A stretch of DNA of 64,000 nt, taken from assembly GCF_003259835.1 (NCBI RefSeq), contig NZ_QLMI01000004.1:62001-126000 (forward strand). The letters run 5' to 3'. The DNA comes from Flavobacterium aquaticum. GTDB lineage: Bacteria; Bacteroidota; Bacteroidia; Flavobacteriales; Flavobacteriaceae. Shown piece after piece: positions 17,089 through 25,679 of this stretch (positions within the stretch are counted from its first letter, which is position 1; every line of letters begins with the position of its first letter). Below the pieces are notes generated by a model. The model saw only the letters and a list, made by a program, of their open reading frames with translations. It did no database searches and was not told the DNA's origin. The translations under genes and the position numbers were made by a program.

Positions 17089-18235
17089 AAATGTTATCTA
17101 ACTCAGAATAAACAACTTCTGTTGACAAATAATTCAAAAAGAAATTCTTAGCTAAAGTTTGTTGTTGCCCATAAAAATTATTATCAGCTAGCAATTGTTC
17201 TATATGTTTTGAAAAAGTTGCTGCATCATTGGTAACCAAACAACCATTGTTAGTTTTGTTTAATAAACCATCAATTCCTCTTTCATTACAAACAACAGGC
17301 AAACCAAAAGAAAGTGCTTCAACCACTTTAATTTTAAGTCCAGTTCCCGATAACATTGGACAAATTGCGACTCTTGATTCGCTGTAAACTTGATTTAAAT
17401 CTTCTACAAAATGCATTTTAGTAACATTTGGAAGTTCTGGAATATGTTCGTTAATCTTTCCAACAACGCAAGTTGATAGATTAGCGTTTAATTTAGGATA
17501 AACTTCTTCAAAAAACCATTTTGCCGATTTCACATTATGCTCATTACTACTAGCAACATAAACCAAATCATATTTTTTTGTGCTATTCAATTGAAATTTA
17601 ACTTCCAAAGCATGTGGAATCGTGATTACATCACTTGAAACAAATTGCGAAAAGACATAATTCTCATCTGAAGAAATGACCCAAACCTTTTGAAACAAAT
17701 TTAAAACTTCAATTTCTTTATCGAAATATTTCCCTAAATTAAATCGCTTCTGATTTTGAAATTGAGAAGTCAAAAAATCATGGGTATCAATTATTAACTT
17801 AGCATTTTTTAAATGTTTATTTTCTCTTATTAATTCTGCCCAATAAGCATAAGAAATAATAATATAATCATACTGATTATCTTTCAAAATTTTAGAAAAC
17901 TGTTCTTTATGTCCAAATCTTGTCCTATCAAAATCTCTAATTCTGCCCTTTAATTTATTTGGAATTGCATAAGTAAACAAATATGATAAAGTCTTAGAAA
18001 TACGCTTATCTCTCTTCAAAAGAAAACCATTTTCTATCAAATTAGCATTTTTAATTGCTTCTAAATCACCTTCAGAAAATGATTTTGAAGCAATTCCTAC
18101 ATAATCAATTTTATGATTTCTATTTTTAAAATACTGAAGCAAGGCAAATGCCCTGGCATTATTTCCTTGATTTAAAGCGGCTGGATTTTCAGGGTAGAAA
18201 TAAAGTATTTTCATTAGATTATTACTTATTTTCAA
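17081..18235 (-). CDS. Family 4-like glycosyltransferase
   Basis: 384 residues, GT-B fold. The N-terminal part has MKILYFYPENPAALNQGN from the second Met; the C-terminal part has VAICPMLSGTGLKIKVVEAL and FGLPVVCNERGIDGL. The annotated start is Met1 (MKISNNLMKILYF); Met8 is a good alternative because the fold starts there. It resembles the product of the 16015 gene in its last third and may be a distant paralog. Confidence 0.83.
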   Translation of the reverse strand: MKISNNLMKILYFYPENPAALNQGNNARAFALLQYFKNRNHKIDYVGIASKSFSEGDLEAIKNANLIENGFLLKRDKRISKTLSYLFTYAIPNKLKGRIRDFDRTRFGHKEQFSKILKDNQYDYIIISYAYWAELIRENKHLKNAKLIIDTHDFLTSQFQNQKRFNLGKYFDKEIEVLNLFQKVWVISSDENYVFSQFVSSDVITIPHALEVKFQLNSTKKYDLVYVASSNEHNVKSAKWFFEEVYPKLNANLSTCVVGKINEHIPELPNVTKMHFVEDLNQVYSESRVAICPMLSGTGLKIKVVEALSFGLPVVCNERGIDGLLNKTNNGCLVTNDAATFSKHIEQLLADNNFYGQQQTLAKNFFLNYLSTEVVYSELDNIFK

Positions 18236-18369
18236 CTAAAATTTATTAAATAAGTTATTGAATTATTATAAAAATAAAAGTAACACATTAATTGTTAATT
18301 ACAGTACTCAAAACAACTATTTAATATCTAAAAATAATGATATATTTGTTTAATTAAATAGAGCATTAT

Positions 18370-19458
18370 ATGAGGCCTTCTATTTCTATTATTGTCCCTT
18401 GTTTTAATGGAGAATCATTCATAAAAAACACGATAAACTCAATAAAAAATCAAACCTTTACAGAATGGGAATGTATAATTATTGATGATGGTAGCAAAGA
18501 TAACAGCAAACAAATTATTAATGATGAAATAAAAGACGACAACCGATTTTGTTTTATTACTCAAGAAAATAAAGGATTATCAAGTACAAGAAATTACGGT
18601 ATTAATCTTGCAAAGGGAACATATATCTTTTTTTTAGATTCTGATGATAGTATCCCCGAAAATGCTTTAACTGATTTATTTAAAATTATTGAGTCAAATA
18701 AGAATATCGATATCGTTTTTGGTCAAACCTTATGTACAAATGGTCAGGAATTACAACCTGTTAAACATCTTTTAAATGAATGGCCAAAAAACGAATTACT
18801 TCATAATATTGAAGATAGTTTTATTAAATTCATGGTTGAAAACACCACGACTTGTATAGCACAAAATCGTTTGTATCGTTTAGAATTTTTAAAAAATTAT
18901 AACTTGCAATTTTACAATGGAATCTTACATGAAGATGTGTTATGGTATTTTGAAACTATGCTAAAGGCAAATACGATTTTTTGTTCAGAAAAAACAACTT
19001 ACTATTACAACGTAAATAATGAAAATGCAATAACGAAAAACATTAAACAAAAGAATATTTTTGACTATTTAACGATAATCGAGCAAATTTATAATAAGTA
19101 CTATCTAAAGTGCAACAACAAAAAAACAAAAGATTTAATTGGAGTATATATCATTTTTTTAAAAATCTACATGTTAGAACTAATTGATAAATTTATTGAT
19201 ATTAACAAAGAAGAAATTTTTAAGAAAATTGAAATTTGCTTTAACAAAACAATTGTGGAAAGAAATATTGTAAAACTAAATATGAAAATCGAAAAAAAAA
19301 TTTTTATATTCAACTACATCATAAATAAAAAATCTATTCAACTACTAGACTTATACGGGAATAGAAATTTTGCTATGAAAATACTATTTAAATTATATAA
19401 ATTTATTTATCAAAGCTCATTCAATAAAATAAACAAAAACTATTATAAAATAGCATAA
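18370..19458 (+). CDS. Family 2 glycosyltransferase
   Basis: 362 residues. The first 220 are a standard GT-A domain: ISIIVPCFNGESFIKNTINS, IIIDDGSKDNS, GLSSTRNYGI and the metal site FFLDSDDSIP, then HEDVLW, which supplies the likely base. The last 120 residues are Lys/Ile/Asn-rich with no family match recognised. Codons are strongly A/T-biased compared with genes to the left, in line with a variable, transferred part of a polysaccharide locus. Confidence 0.86.
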   Translation: MRPSISIIVPCFNGESFIKNTINSIKNQTFTEWECIIIDDGSKDNSKQIINDEIKDDNRFCFITQENKGLSSTRNYGINLAKGTYIFFLDSDDSIPENALTDLFKIIESNKNIDIVFGQTLCTNGQELQPVKHLLNEWPKNELLHNIEDSFIKFMVENTTTCIAQNRLYRLEFLKNYNLQFYNGILHEDVLWYFETMLKANTIFCSEKTTYYYNVNNENAITKNIKQKNIFDYLTIIEQIYNKYYLKCNNKKTKDLIGVYIIFLKIYMLELIDKFIDINKEEIFKKIEICFNKTIVERNIVKLNMKIEKKIFIFNYIINKKSIQLLDLYGNRNFAMKILFKLYKFIYQSSFNKINKNYYKIA

Positions 19459-19509
19459 TTAAAAATATTTTACTATTTTCATAAATACATAAAACTAAAA
19501 AATTCAAGC

Positions 19510-20529
19510 ATGAAAGAAGCTTTATTAAAATATGATTTCACAGACAATGGATTAAATATTGGTGACTATATCCAAAGTTTAGCCGCTAAACAATTTTTAA
19601 ACAATCAAGATCCTATTTTAATTAGTAGAGAAGCTTTAAACGAGTATGATGGTGAACAAGTAAAATTAATTATGAATGGTTGGTTTTTAATGAACGGAGA
19701 AAATTTTCCTCCATCAGAAAAAATAACACCTTTATTGGTTTCGCATCACATCAATACTTCTGTTCATTCTCATTTTAGAAAAGAAGAAATCGTCAATTTT
19801 TATAAAAAAAATGAACCTGTTGGATGTAGAGACTACTTTACTTTAGAGTTTTTAGAAAGTTTAGGAGTAAAATGTTATTACACAGGTTGTCTTACCTTAA
19901 CATTATCAGAAAAATATAGTTCAAACGAAAAAAATGATAACATTTACTTTGTTGACCCAAGATATAAAAAAGCAAGAGGTTTAGCTGATCAATTAACTCG
20001 TTTGTATTTATTGATAACAAAATTTAATACTATTAGTGTTATTCGTTCCAGATACATAAGATATAACAACAAAAAGAGTTGGAAAAAAACCGTTGATTTT
20101 TACCGTTCATTTTCACAACTATTTGATGATGAAGTTTTAAAAAAAGCTATCTATGTAAAACATTACATGCCTGCTAATAAATTTAACAATGATGCCGAAA
20201 TATTTGCTTATGGTGAAGAATTATTAAGAAAATACGCTTCGGCAAAATATGTAGTTACATCTAGAATTCATTGTGCTTTGCCAAGTTTATCTTTAGGAAC
20301 TCCTACGTTGTATATTGATATTCCAAACGACCATAACGTAAGCTCTTGTAGACTAAATGGAATTAAAGAATTTTTTCATATTATCCACACAAACGGAAAT
20401 AAATTATCTTGTGATTTATTAAAAGATGGCGAAAAATTTAATTTAAAATCAGCATTTAAAAATAAAGATGATTTTAAAGTTATAAGAGATAATATTAAAG
20501 AAACAGTAATTAATTTTATGAAAAAATAA
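19510..20529 (+). CDS. Polysaccharide pyruvyl transferase family protein
   Basis: 339 residues. The N-terminus NGLNIGDYIQSLAAKQFL, the GCRDYFTLEFLESLGVKCYYTGCLTL-like region (129-153 approx.) and the C-terminal VTSRIHCALPSLSLGTPTL block with TSRxHC are those of CsaB/WcaK-type ketal pyruvyl transferases. The family moves pyruvate from PEP onto sugars of surface polymers; some members act differently. It is tail to tail with the PP-loop gene, 28 bp apart, in an AT-rich stretch. Confidence 0.83.
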   Translation: MKEALLKYDFTDNGLNIGDYIQSLAAKQFLNNQDPILISREALNEYDGEQVKLIMNGWFLMNGENFPPSEKITPLLVSHHINTSVHSHFRKEEIVNFYKKNEPVGCRDYFTLEFLESLGVKCYYTGCLTLTLSEKYSSNEKNDNIYFVDPRYKKARGLADQLTRLYLLITKFNTISVIRSRYIRYNNKKSWKKTVDFYRSFSQLFDDEVLKKAIYVKHYMPANKFNNDAEIFAYGEELLRKYASAKYVVTSRIHCALPSLSLGTPTLYIDIPNDHNVSSCRLNGIKEFFHIIHTNGNKLSCDLLKDGEKFNLKSAFKNKDDFKVIRDNIKETVINFMKK

Positions 20530-20557
20530 AATTTAAATTGGAATAGATGGTATCTTT

Positions 20558-21844
20558 TTACAAGATGTTTTTTACTTTCCAAAGAAGCCATTTATTTCTC
20601 AATTTATTTTTTAATCGTTTTATTTTAAATGTTTTACTAGGGAAATTTGCATTTATTTTATTAAATAAAGAACTTATATGTAGTATTTTTTCTTTTTCTT
20701 CTTTTTCTTTTTCTTCTTTTTCATTTTCAAAAACATAAAATTCAATATTATTATTAATTTCTGAATCAATTTCTTGCCAAAAAGCATATTCCCTAAAACC
20801 GAATGATGAATTAGTTAGTTGATTAAAAATAAGATCATATACATTCTTATTTACATTAAATCCAAAATCATTTGGATCTTTGTTTTTTAAAATTAATGAA
20901 ATAATCATTCTTAAACATTTTGCACATTTTCCACAATTTAAACCAGAAAAATTATGTTTATAACAAACCCTTAATGGAAATGTTTTATCCAAATTATCAA
21001 CATGTTTAACAACAAATTCTGTTTTTTGAAATCTATTAAACTCTTGTCCATCATGAGTTATGGTTGTATTTCCAAATTTTATATGATTATCTAATTTAGA
21101 TGAACCCCAAACCATATCTTCTTTTTCATTAAGACTAGAAGCAATAAAAACATTTGAAAAACCATAATAATAGGCTAAAGGAGCTGTTGAAGCGGTTAAA
21201 ACAATACCAAATTGTACCATAGTCCACCAATCAACATAATTAAAGTAAATTAACTTTTCTAAGTGACGAGTATGAAAATCACGAAAATTAGAAGCAATAA
21301 AATGTACAGGTAATCCAGTTAACAAAGAATTTTCTTGGTAAGAATTTCTTATCAAATTCATTTTCTCAACATTTCCTAATTCAATATCAGAACCCTGAAT
21401 AGTAATTAAATCTAATTTTTTTTCTTTATGTTTTAAAAAAGTAGTCCAAGCATCTAAACCTCCGCTAAAAAGCATTGCTTCTTTATCAACAGCATAGGTG
21501 TTCTTTATACTTTTATTTACTATTAAATTTGAATTTTTAGCTAAAATTACAACATGTTCCTCTGCAAAACTTTTTTTCAAAATTTCTAAACATTCTAAAA
21601 AATCATCATCAATTTCATCAATTATAATGGTACATCCCGAAAACCAAGAAATAGTAATAAAATTAGCTAACCAAGGAATAGCTAAAATACTTTTAGGAAT
21701 AGCACTTACCTCAAAATCATAAGTAACATATAACTTTTCTTTATTTTTAAAATAAATCTTTAAATCTGAACTATAACTGTAGTCATAAATTACTTTATTA
21801 TTTTCTACCTTAATATCGTGAAGTTGAATTGTTGATTTTTTCAT
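20558..21844 (-). CDS. PP-loop (QueC/ExsB-like) ATPase-fold protein of unknown function
   Basis: 428 residues, not confidently assignable to a named family. Residues about 122-320 look like a PP-loop ATP pyrophosphatase: AMLFSGGLDAWTTF has the SGGxD loop (127-131, with Ala132 where Ser is usual). Four cysteines at 294, 304, 307 and 310 in CYKH and LNCGKCAKCLRM resemble the zinc site of QueC. Residues 1-115 are a separate, beta-rich domain and 370-428 a charged tail with a duplicated EKEEK. Known PP-loop enzymes adenylate a carboxylate, amide or thiol acceptor. The place beside a pyruvyl transferase in a glycan locus suggests sugar or amino-acid-decoration chemistry, as in PseA/WbpG, but that is inference. 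A defence-type QueC-like role (QatC) lacks the partner genes here. Confidence 0.6.
   Translation of the reverse strand: MKKSTIQLHDIKVENNKVIYDYSYSSDLKIYFKNKEKLYVTYDFEVSAIPKSILAIPWLANFITISWFSGCTIIIDEIDDDFLECLEILKKSFAEEHVVILAKNSNLIVNKSIKNTYAVDKEAMLFSGGLDAWTTFLKHKEKKLDLITIQGSDIELGNVEKMNLIRNSYQENSLLTGLPVHFIASNFRDFHTRHLEKLIYFNYVDWWTMVQFGIVLTASTAPLAYYYGFSNVFIASSLNEKEDMVWGSSKLDNHIKFGNTTITHDGQEFNRFQKTEFVVKHVDNLDKTFPLRVCYKHNFSGLNCGKCAKCLRMIISLILKNKDPNDFGFNVNKNVYDLIFNQLTNSSFGFREYAFWQEIDSEINNNIEFYVFENEKEEKEKEEKEKILHISSLFNKINANFPSKTFKIKRLKNKLRNKWLLWKVKNIL
20685..20725 (-). repeat. 15-bp tandem duplication inside the PP-loop gene
   Basis: A 15-bp unit, CTTTTTCTTCTTTTT on the plus strand, occurs twice in a row, coding for EKEEK twice near residues 377-386. 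The unit is a multiple of three, so copy-number change would alter length, not frame. Confidence 0.7.
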
Positions 21845-22159
21845 TATTTTAAATACCTCTTGTAAGTTTCAAAGATAGAGATTACAATATTAAAATTTAT
21901 AAATTAATAAAATTCTAATAATTTTTAAATCCGAGAATACCTAAAAAAGTACAATTCGTCATTCAGGAAATAATAATAAAATATTTTTTCATGAATATGT
22001 TTGTTAGTAATCGTAAATTTGTGAACAATTTTAGCCTTAGTTTTTTGAAATTTTATTTGAAATCAAAAAAATATGCTTAGAATTTTTTACCTAAATATTT
22101 GGGTAAATAATTTAAAAATTGAAGAATCACCTTTATCATTTAATAAAGACAATTTTAAA
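21845..22159. other. 315-bp AT-rich intergenic region at the right edge of the polysaccharide locus
   Basis: Divergent spacer between the PP-loop gene and tsaC. It holds a -7-like box, TAAATTTG (22014-22021), on the plus strand, with a TTTG (22000-22003) too close to be its -33 partner. No hairpin terminator or conserved RNA was recognised. An in-frame ATG at 22073 extends the tsaC frame by 29 residues but the extension is not family-like. Confidence 0.5.
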
Positions 22160-22729
22160 ATGGGAGACATAAACACAGAAGTATACAACGCATTCGAAGT
22201 CATTAAAAATGGCGGCATTATCTTATATCCAACCGATACCGTTTGGGGAATTGGTTGTGATGCTACAAATGAGGAAGCTGTAAAAAAAATCTATGCTTTA
22301 AAACAACGTGAAGAAACCAAAAGCATGATTGTTTTAATGAACGGCGAACGTATGATGTACAACGTTTTTAAAGAAATTCCTGAAGTGGCTTGGCAAATCC
22401 TAGATTTATCTGAAAAACCAACAACTTTAATCTTAGATAATCCTCGAAATGTAGCCAAAAATATTGTTGCAGAAGATAGCACGTTAGGAGTTCGAATAGT
22501 TACAGAACCTTTCTGCTTTAAACTAATGGAACGCATGAAAAAACCATTAGTTTCCACTTCTGCTAATATTTCAGGCGAACCTACACCAAAAACTTTCAAA
22601 GAAATTAGTCCCGAAATTATAAAAGGTGTCGACTATGTAGTAAATTTGCACCACGATAAAGTTTGCAAAAATCCTTCTACGATTATTAAATTAGGTTTAG
22701 ATAACCAAGTGAAGATTATTAGAAAGTAG
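22160..22729 (+). CDS. tsaC: L-threonylcarbamoyladenylate synthase (TsaC/Sua5/YrdC family)
   Basis: 189 residues from the preferred ATG. It makes threonylcarbamoyl-AMP from threonine, bicarbonate and ATP for the t6A37 modification of ANN-decoding tRNAs. The YrdC fold is plain: GGIILYPTDTVWGIGCDATN, KIYALKQRE, LGVRIV and PLVSTSANISGEPTP. An upstream in-frame ATG at 22073 would add 29 residues (MLRIFYLNIW and onwards) that are outside the conserved domain, so 22160 is chosen. There is no Sua5 C-terminal domain, so it is the short TsaC form. Confidence 0.9.
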   Translation: MGDINTEVYNAFEVIKNGGIILYPTDTVWGIGCDATNEEAVKKIYALKQREETKSMIVLMNGERMMYNVFKEIPEVAWQILDLSEKPTTLILDNPRNVAKNIVAEDSTLGVRIVTEPFCFKLMERMKKPLVSTSANISGEPTPKTFKEISPEIIKGVDYVVNLHHDKVCKNPSTIIKLGLDNQVKIIRK

Positions 22730-22735
22730 CTTTTT

Positions 22736-22753
22736 GCCACAGATTCACTGATT
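22736..22753 (+). repeat. Left terminal inverted repeat of the GxxExxY element
   Basis: GCCACAGATTCACTGATT starts 6 bp after the tsaC stop. Its reverse complement matches the sequence at 23141-23158 in 16 of 18 positions. Confidence 0.65.
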
Positions 22754-22766
22754 TTTATTAAAATTT

Positions 22767-23141
22767 ATGTCAAATTATTTGTACGAAGAAGAAACCTATA
22801 AAATTATAGGAGCATTAATGGAAGTTCACAAAAATCTAGGCAAAGGTTTCTCTGAAATAGTCTATAAAGACGCTTTTGAATATGAACTAAACAAGATTAA
22901 TTTCTTCTTTGAAAGAGAGAAAGAGTATTTAGTACATTATAAAGATGTTATTTTAAATCATAAATTTTATGCTGATTTTGTGGTTTTAGATAAAATTATT
23001 ATTGAAATTAAATCAGTAAACTCTTTTGATGATAAACATATCTCACAATGTATAAATTATCTTCACGTTTCAGGACATAGGCTTGCTATTTTGGTTAATT
23101 TTAATAAAACATCGCTCGAATACAAAAGAATCATAAAATAA
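22767..23141 (+). CDS. GxxExxY family protein (PD-(D/E)XK nuclease-like)
   Basis: 124 residues. The family hallmark GFSEIVY (GxxExxY) lies at about 29-35, and a PD-(D/E)XK-type core follows: FYADFVVLDKIIIEIKSV, with Asp and ExK spaced as in that nuclease fold. No biochemical role is established; the family is found in many scattered copies in Bacteroidota and other phyla. Here it sits alone between tsaC and the CCA-adding gene and is framed by 18-bp near-perfect inverted repeats, the right one overlapping its stop codon. That favours a mobile or recently inserted cassette. Confidence 0.85.
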   Translation: MSNYLYEEETYKIIGALMEVHKNLGKGFSEIVYKDAFEYELNKINFFFEREKEYLVHYKDVILNHKFYADFVVLDKIIIEIKSVNSFDDKHISQCINYLHVSGHRLAILVNFNKTSLEYKRIIK

Positions 23142-23158
23142 ATCTGTGAATCAGTGGC
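23141..23158 (-). repeat. Right terminal inverted repeat of the GxxExxY element
   Basis: AATCTGTGAATCAGTGGC overlaps the last base of the GxxExxY stop codon and ends 11 bp before the cca ATG. It pairs with 22736-22753 apart from two swapped bases. Confidence 0.65.
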
Positions 23159-23169
23159 TTAAAAAAAAT

Positions 23170-24585
23170 ATGAACTACACAGAAACACTTCAAATCCCAA
23201 TTTTCAAAATCATTTCACAGGCAGCACAAGAACTCAACTTGGAATGCTATGTGATTGGTGGTTTTGTCCGCGATATATTGCTTAACAGAGACCACAAAAA
23301 AGACATCGATATCGTTGCTGTGGGTAGCGGAATTGAATTGGCTTTAAAAGTTTCAGAGTTGATTCCTTTCCGTCCAAAAGTGCAAGTTTTTAAAAATTAT
23401 GGAACTGCGATGTTACGTTATGATGACATTGATGTGGAATTTGTGGGTGCTAGAAAAGAATCTTACACACACGATAGCCGAAATCCTTTAGTTGAAAATG
23501 GCACTTTAAAAGACGACCAAGAACGAAGAGATTTTACGATAAATGCGTTAGCTTTTTCATTGAATTCTGAAAACTTTGGTGATTTAGTTGATCCTTTTAA
23601 TGGTGTGGAAGATTTGAAAAACAAAATCATCAAAACACCTTTAAATCCAGATATTACGTATTCCGATGATCCATTGCGAATGATGCGTGCGATTCGTTTT
23701 GCTACGCAATTGAATTTCGAAATCGAATCGGAATCTTTAGAGGCTATTTCTAAAAATAAAGATAGAATTAACATCATTTCGGGCGAACGAATTGTTGATG
23801 AATTGCATAAAATTCTTGCTTCAGATAAACCTTCCATCGGATTTTTACATTTGTACCAAACGGGTTTATTAGACATTATTTTACCTGAATTAACCGCTTT
23901 AAATAATGTTGAAGAAGTAGAAGGTCACACGCACAAAAACAATTTTTATCACACTTTAGAAGTAGTAGATAATATTTGCCCGAATACAGATGATGTTTGG
24001 TTACGCTGGTCGGCATTATTGCATGATATTGGAAAAGCTCCAACAAAAAGATTTAACAAAAAACAAGGTTGGACGTTTCACGGACATGAATTTTTAGGTG
24101 GAAAAATGGTCAAAAAAATATTTGAGCGTTTACACATGCCTTTAAATCATAAAATGAAATTCGTGCAAAAAATGGTTACGATGAGTTCGCGACCAATTGT
24201 AATTGCTGAGGATATTGTTACGGATAGCGCCGTTCGTCGTTTGGTTTTTGATGCAGGCGAAGATATTGATAGTTTGATGACTTTATGCAAAGCAGATATC
24301 ACAACTAAAAACCCAAAGAAATTTCAGAAATATCATAAGAACTTCGACATCGTAAAAGAGAAAATAGTAGAAGTGGAAGAAAAAGACAGAGTTCGTGTAT
24401 TTCAACCTCCTATTTCGGGTGAAGAAATTATGGAATTATTTGGTTTGAAACCTTGTAGAGAAATTGGAGTTTTAAAAGAAGCGGTTAAAGAAGCTATTTT
24501 AGAAGGTGAAATTCCGAATGAATATGAAGCTGCTAAGGATTTTGTCCTAAACAAAGCTTCAAAAATGGGATTGAAAAAAGTATAA
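23170..24585 (+). CDS. cca: CCA tRNA nucleotidyltransferase/poly(A) polymerase-type protein with HD domain
   Basis: 471 residues. The nucleotidyltransferase head has VIGGFVRDILL and DIDIVAVG (metal-binding Asp pair), then the ERRDFTINALAFSL and DDPLRMMRAIRFA blocks typical of class II CCA/poly(A) enzymes. An HD domain follows: ALLHDIGKAPT with HGHEFLGG. It completes or repairs tRNA 3' ends; the tRNA-Glu genes in this window do not encode CCA. A GTG at 23146 would add eight residues from the upstream inverted repeat; the ATG at 23170 is preferred. Confidence 0.9.
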   Translation: MNYTETLQIPIFKIISQAAQELNLECYVIGGFVRDILLNRDHKKDIDIVAVGSGIELALKVSELIPFRPKVQVFKNYGTAMLRYDDIDVEFVGARKESYTHDSRNPLVENGTLKDDQERRDFTINALAFSLNSENFGDLVDPFNGVEDLKNKIIKTPLNPDITYSDDPLRMMRAIRFATQLNFEIESESLEAISKNKDRINIISGERIVDELHKILASDKPSIGFLHLYQTGLLDIILPELTALNNVEEVEGHTHKNNFYHTLEVVDNICPNTDDVWLRWSALLHDIGKAPTKRFNKKQGWTFHGHEFLGGKMVKKIFERLHMPLNHKMKFVQKMVTMSSRPIVIAEDIVTDSAVRRLVFDAGEDIDSLMTLCKADITTKNPKKFQKYHKNFDIVKEKIVEVEEKDRVRVFQPPISGEEIMELFGLKPCREIGVLKEAVKEAILEGEIPNEYEAAKDFVLNKASKMGLKKV

Positions 24586-24626
24586 AAATTATAATCTGTT
24601 AAAGCACTTTTCAAATGCACATTATG

Positions 24627-24634
24627 TAAATTTG
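24627..24634 (+). promoter_or_regulatory. Probable -7 box for the heme A synthase operon
   Basis: TAAATTTG matches TAnnTTTG and ends 25 bp before the ctaA ATG. The -33 region is T-rich but lacks a clear TTTG. Confidence 0.45.
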
Positions 24635-24659
24635 GGGTGCTTTTTGAATATCAAGAAAA

Positions 24660-25679
24660 ATGAAAACAAATAAATCGGTCATTTATTGGCTACTTTCGGG
24701 ATGTGTTTTGTTATTTATCATGGTAACTGTGGGCGGAATTACGCGTTTAACTAACTCGGGGTTGTCCATGACCGATTGGCATTTAATCAATGATACCTTC
24801 CCTCCTATGTCAGAAGAAAAATGGGTGGAAGCCTTTGAAGAATACAAGAAATATCCAGAATATCAAAAAGTAAATCAATACAAAGATTTTCAATTAGATG
24901 ATTACAAATTCATTTTCTTTTGGGAATGGTTTCACCGTTTTATTGGCCGTATTATTGGTGTGGTTTTCATTATTCCATTCGTTTATTTCTTAATCAAAAA
25001 ACAATTAGATAACGAAACCATCAAAAAATGTTTCATTCTATTGGGAATGGGCGCTTTTCAAGGATTTTTAGGTTGGTTCATGGTAGCCAGCGGTTTAAAA
25101 GACATGCCTGATGTGAGTCATTTTAGATTAGCAATTCACTTAACGTTTGCTTTTATTACGTTTGCTTACACACTTTGGGTTGCTTTAGATTTAATTTATC
25201 CTGAAAGAAAATTACCTGTTGTTGAATTAAGAAAAATCGCCCGAATAGCTTTAGTAGTTTTAATTATCCAAATCATTTATGGCGGATTTGTTGCCGGATT
25301 AAATGCAGGATTAATTCACAATCATTGGCCTTTAATGAGCGACGGACAATTTTTTCATGAAAGTATCCAATTAGAACAATCTAATTTATTATTAGCATTC
25401 ACAGAAGGAAAAAGTGGCGTGCAATTCATTCACCGAACTTTTGCTTATGTTGTAGTTTTTTCAATCATTTATTTATTCATTAAAAGTAGAAAAATCACTT
25501 TAGACAAAACCCAAGATAACGGAGTTAAAATGTTGTTAGTTTTTGTGTTTATACAATTTATTTTAGGAGTTTTTACTTTATTATTCCACGTACCTCTTTG
25601 GTTAGGATTAGCGCATCAAATTATGGCTTTCTTTTTATTAACAGCCATGACGTTTACATTGCATAGATTTAGTAAATAA
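24660..25679 (+). CDS. ctaA: Heme A synthase (COX15/CtaA)
   Basis: 339 residues, with about eight transmembrane helices. It oxidises the C8 methyl of heme O to the formyl of heme A for cytochrome c oxidase. COX15-type motifs are GGITRLTNSGLSMTDWHLI in the first loop, EWFHRFIGR, a second HFRLAIH block and FIHRTFAY and LAHQIMAF in the second half, which supply the paired heme-ligand histidines. The length fits the COX15 form, not the shorter Bacillus form. Its stop overlaps the next ATG (TAATG). Confidence 0.93.
   Translation: MKTNKSVIYWLLSGCVLLFIMVTVGGITRLTNSGLSMTDWHLINDTFPPMSEEKWVEAFEEYKKYPEYQKVNQYKDFQLDDYKFIFFWEWFHRFIGRIIGVVFIIPFVYFLIKKQLDNETIKKCFILLGMGAFQGFLGWFMVASGLKDMPDVSHFRLAIHLTFAFITFAYTLWVALDLIYPERKLPVVELRKIARIALVVLIIQIIYGGFVAGLNAGLIHNHWPLMSDGQFFHESIQLEQSNLLLAFTEGKSGVQFIHRTFAYVVVFSIIYLFIKSRKITLDKTQDNGVKMLLVFVFIQFILGVFTLLFHVPLWLGLAHQIMAFFLLTAMTFTLHRFSK

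Noticed and set aside
20685..20725. Phase-variable repeat in the PP-loop gene
   Set aside because: The 15-bp unit keeps the reading frame whatever the copy number, so on/off switching is not expected.
20558..21844. A QatABCD-type antiphage system (QueC-like component)
   Set aside because: No ATPase QatA, QatB or TatD-like nuclease gene is adjacent; the neighbours are polysaccharide genes.
22073..22159. N-terminal extension of tsaC from the ATG at 22073
   Set aside because: The 29 extra residues have no YrdC-family character; the ATG at 22160 fits the usual N-terminus.
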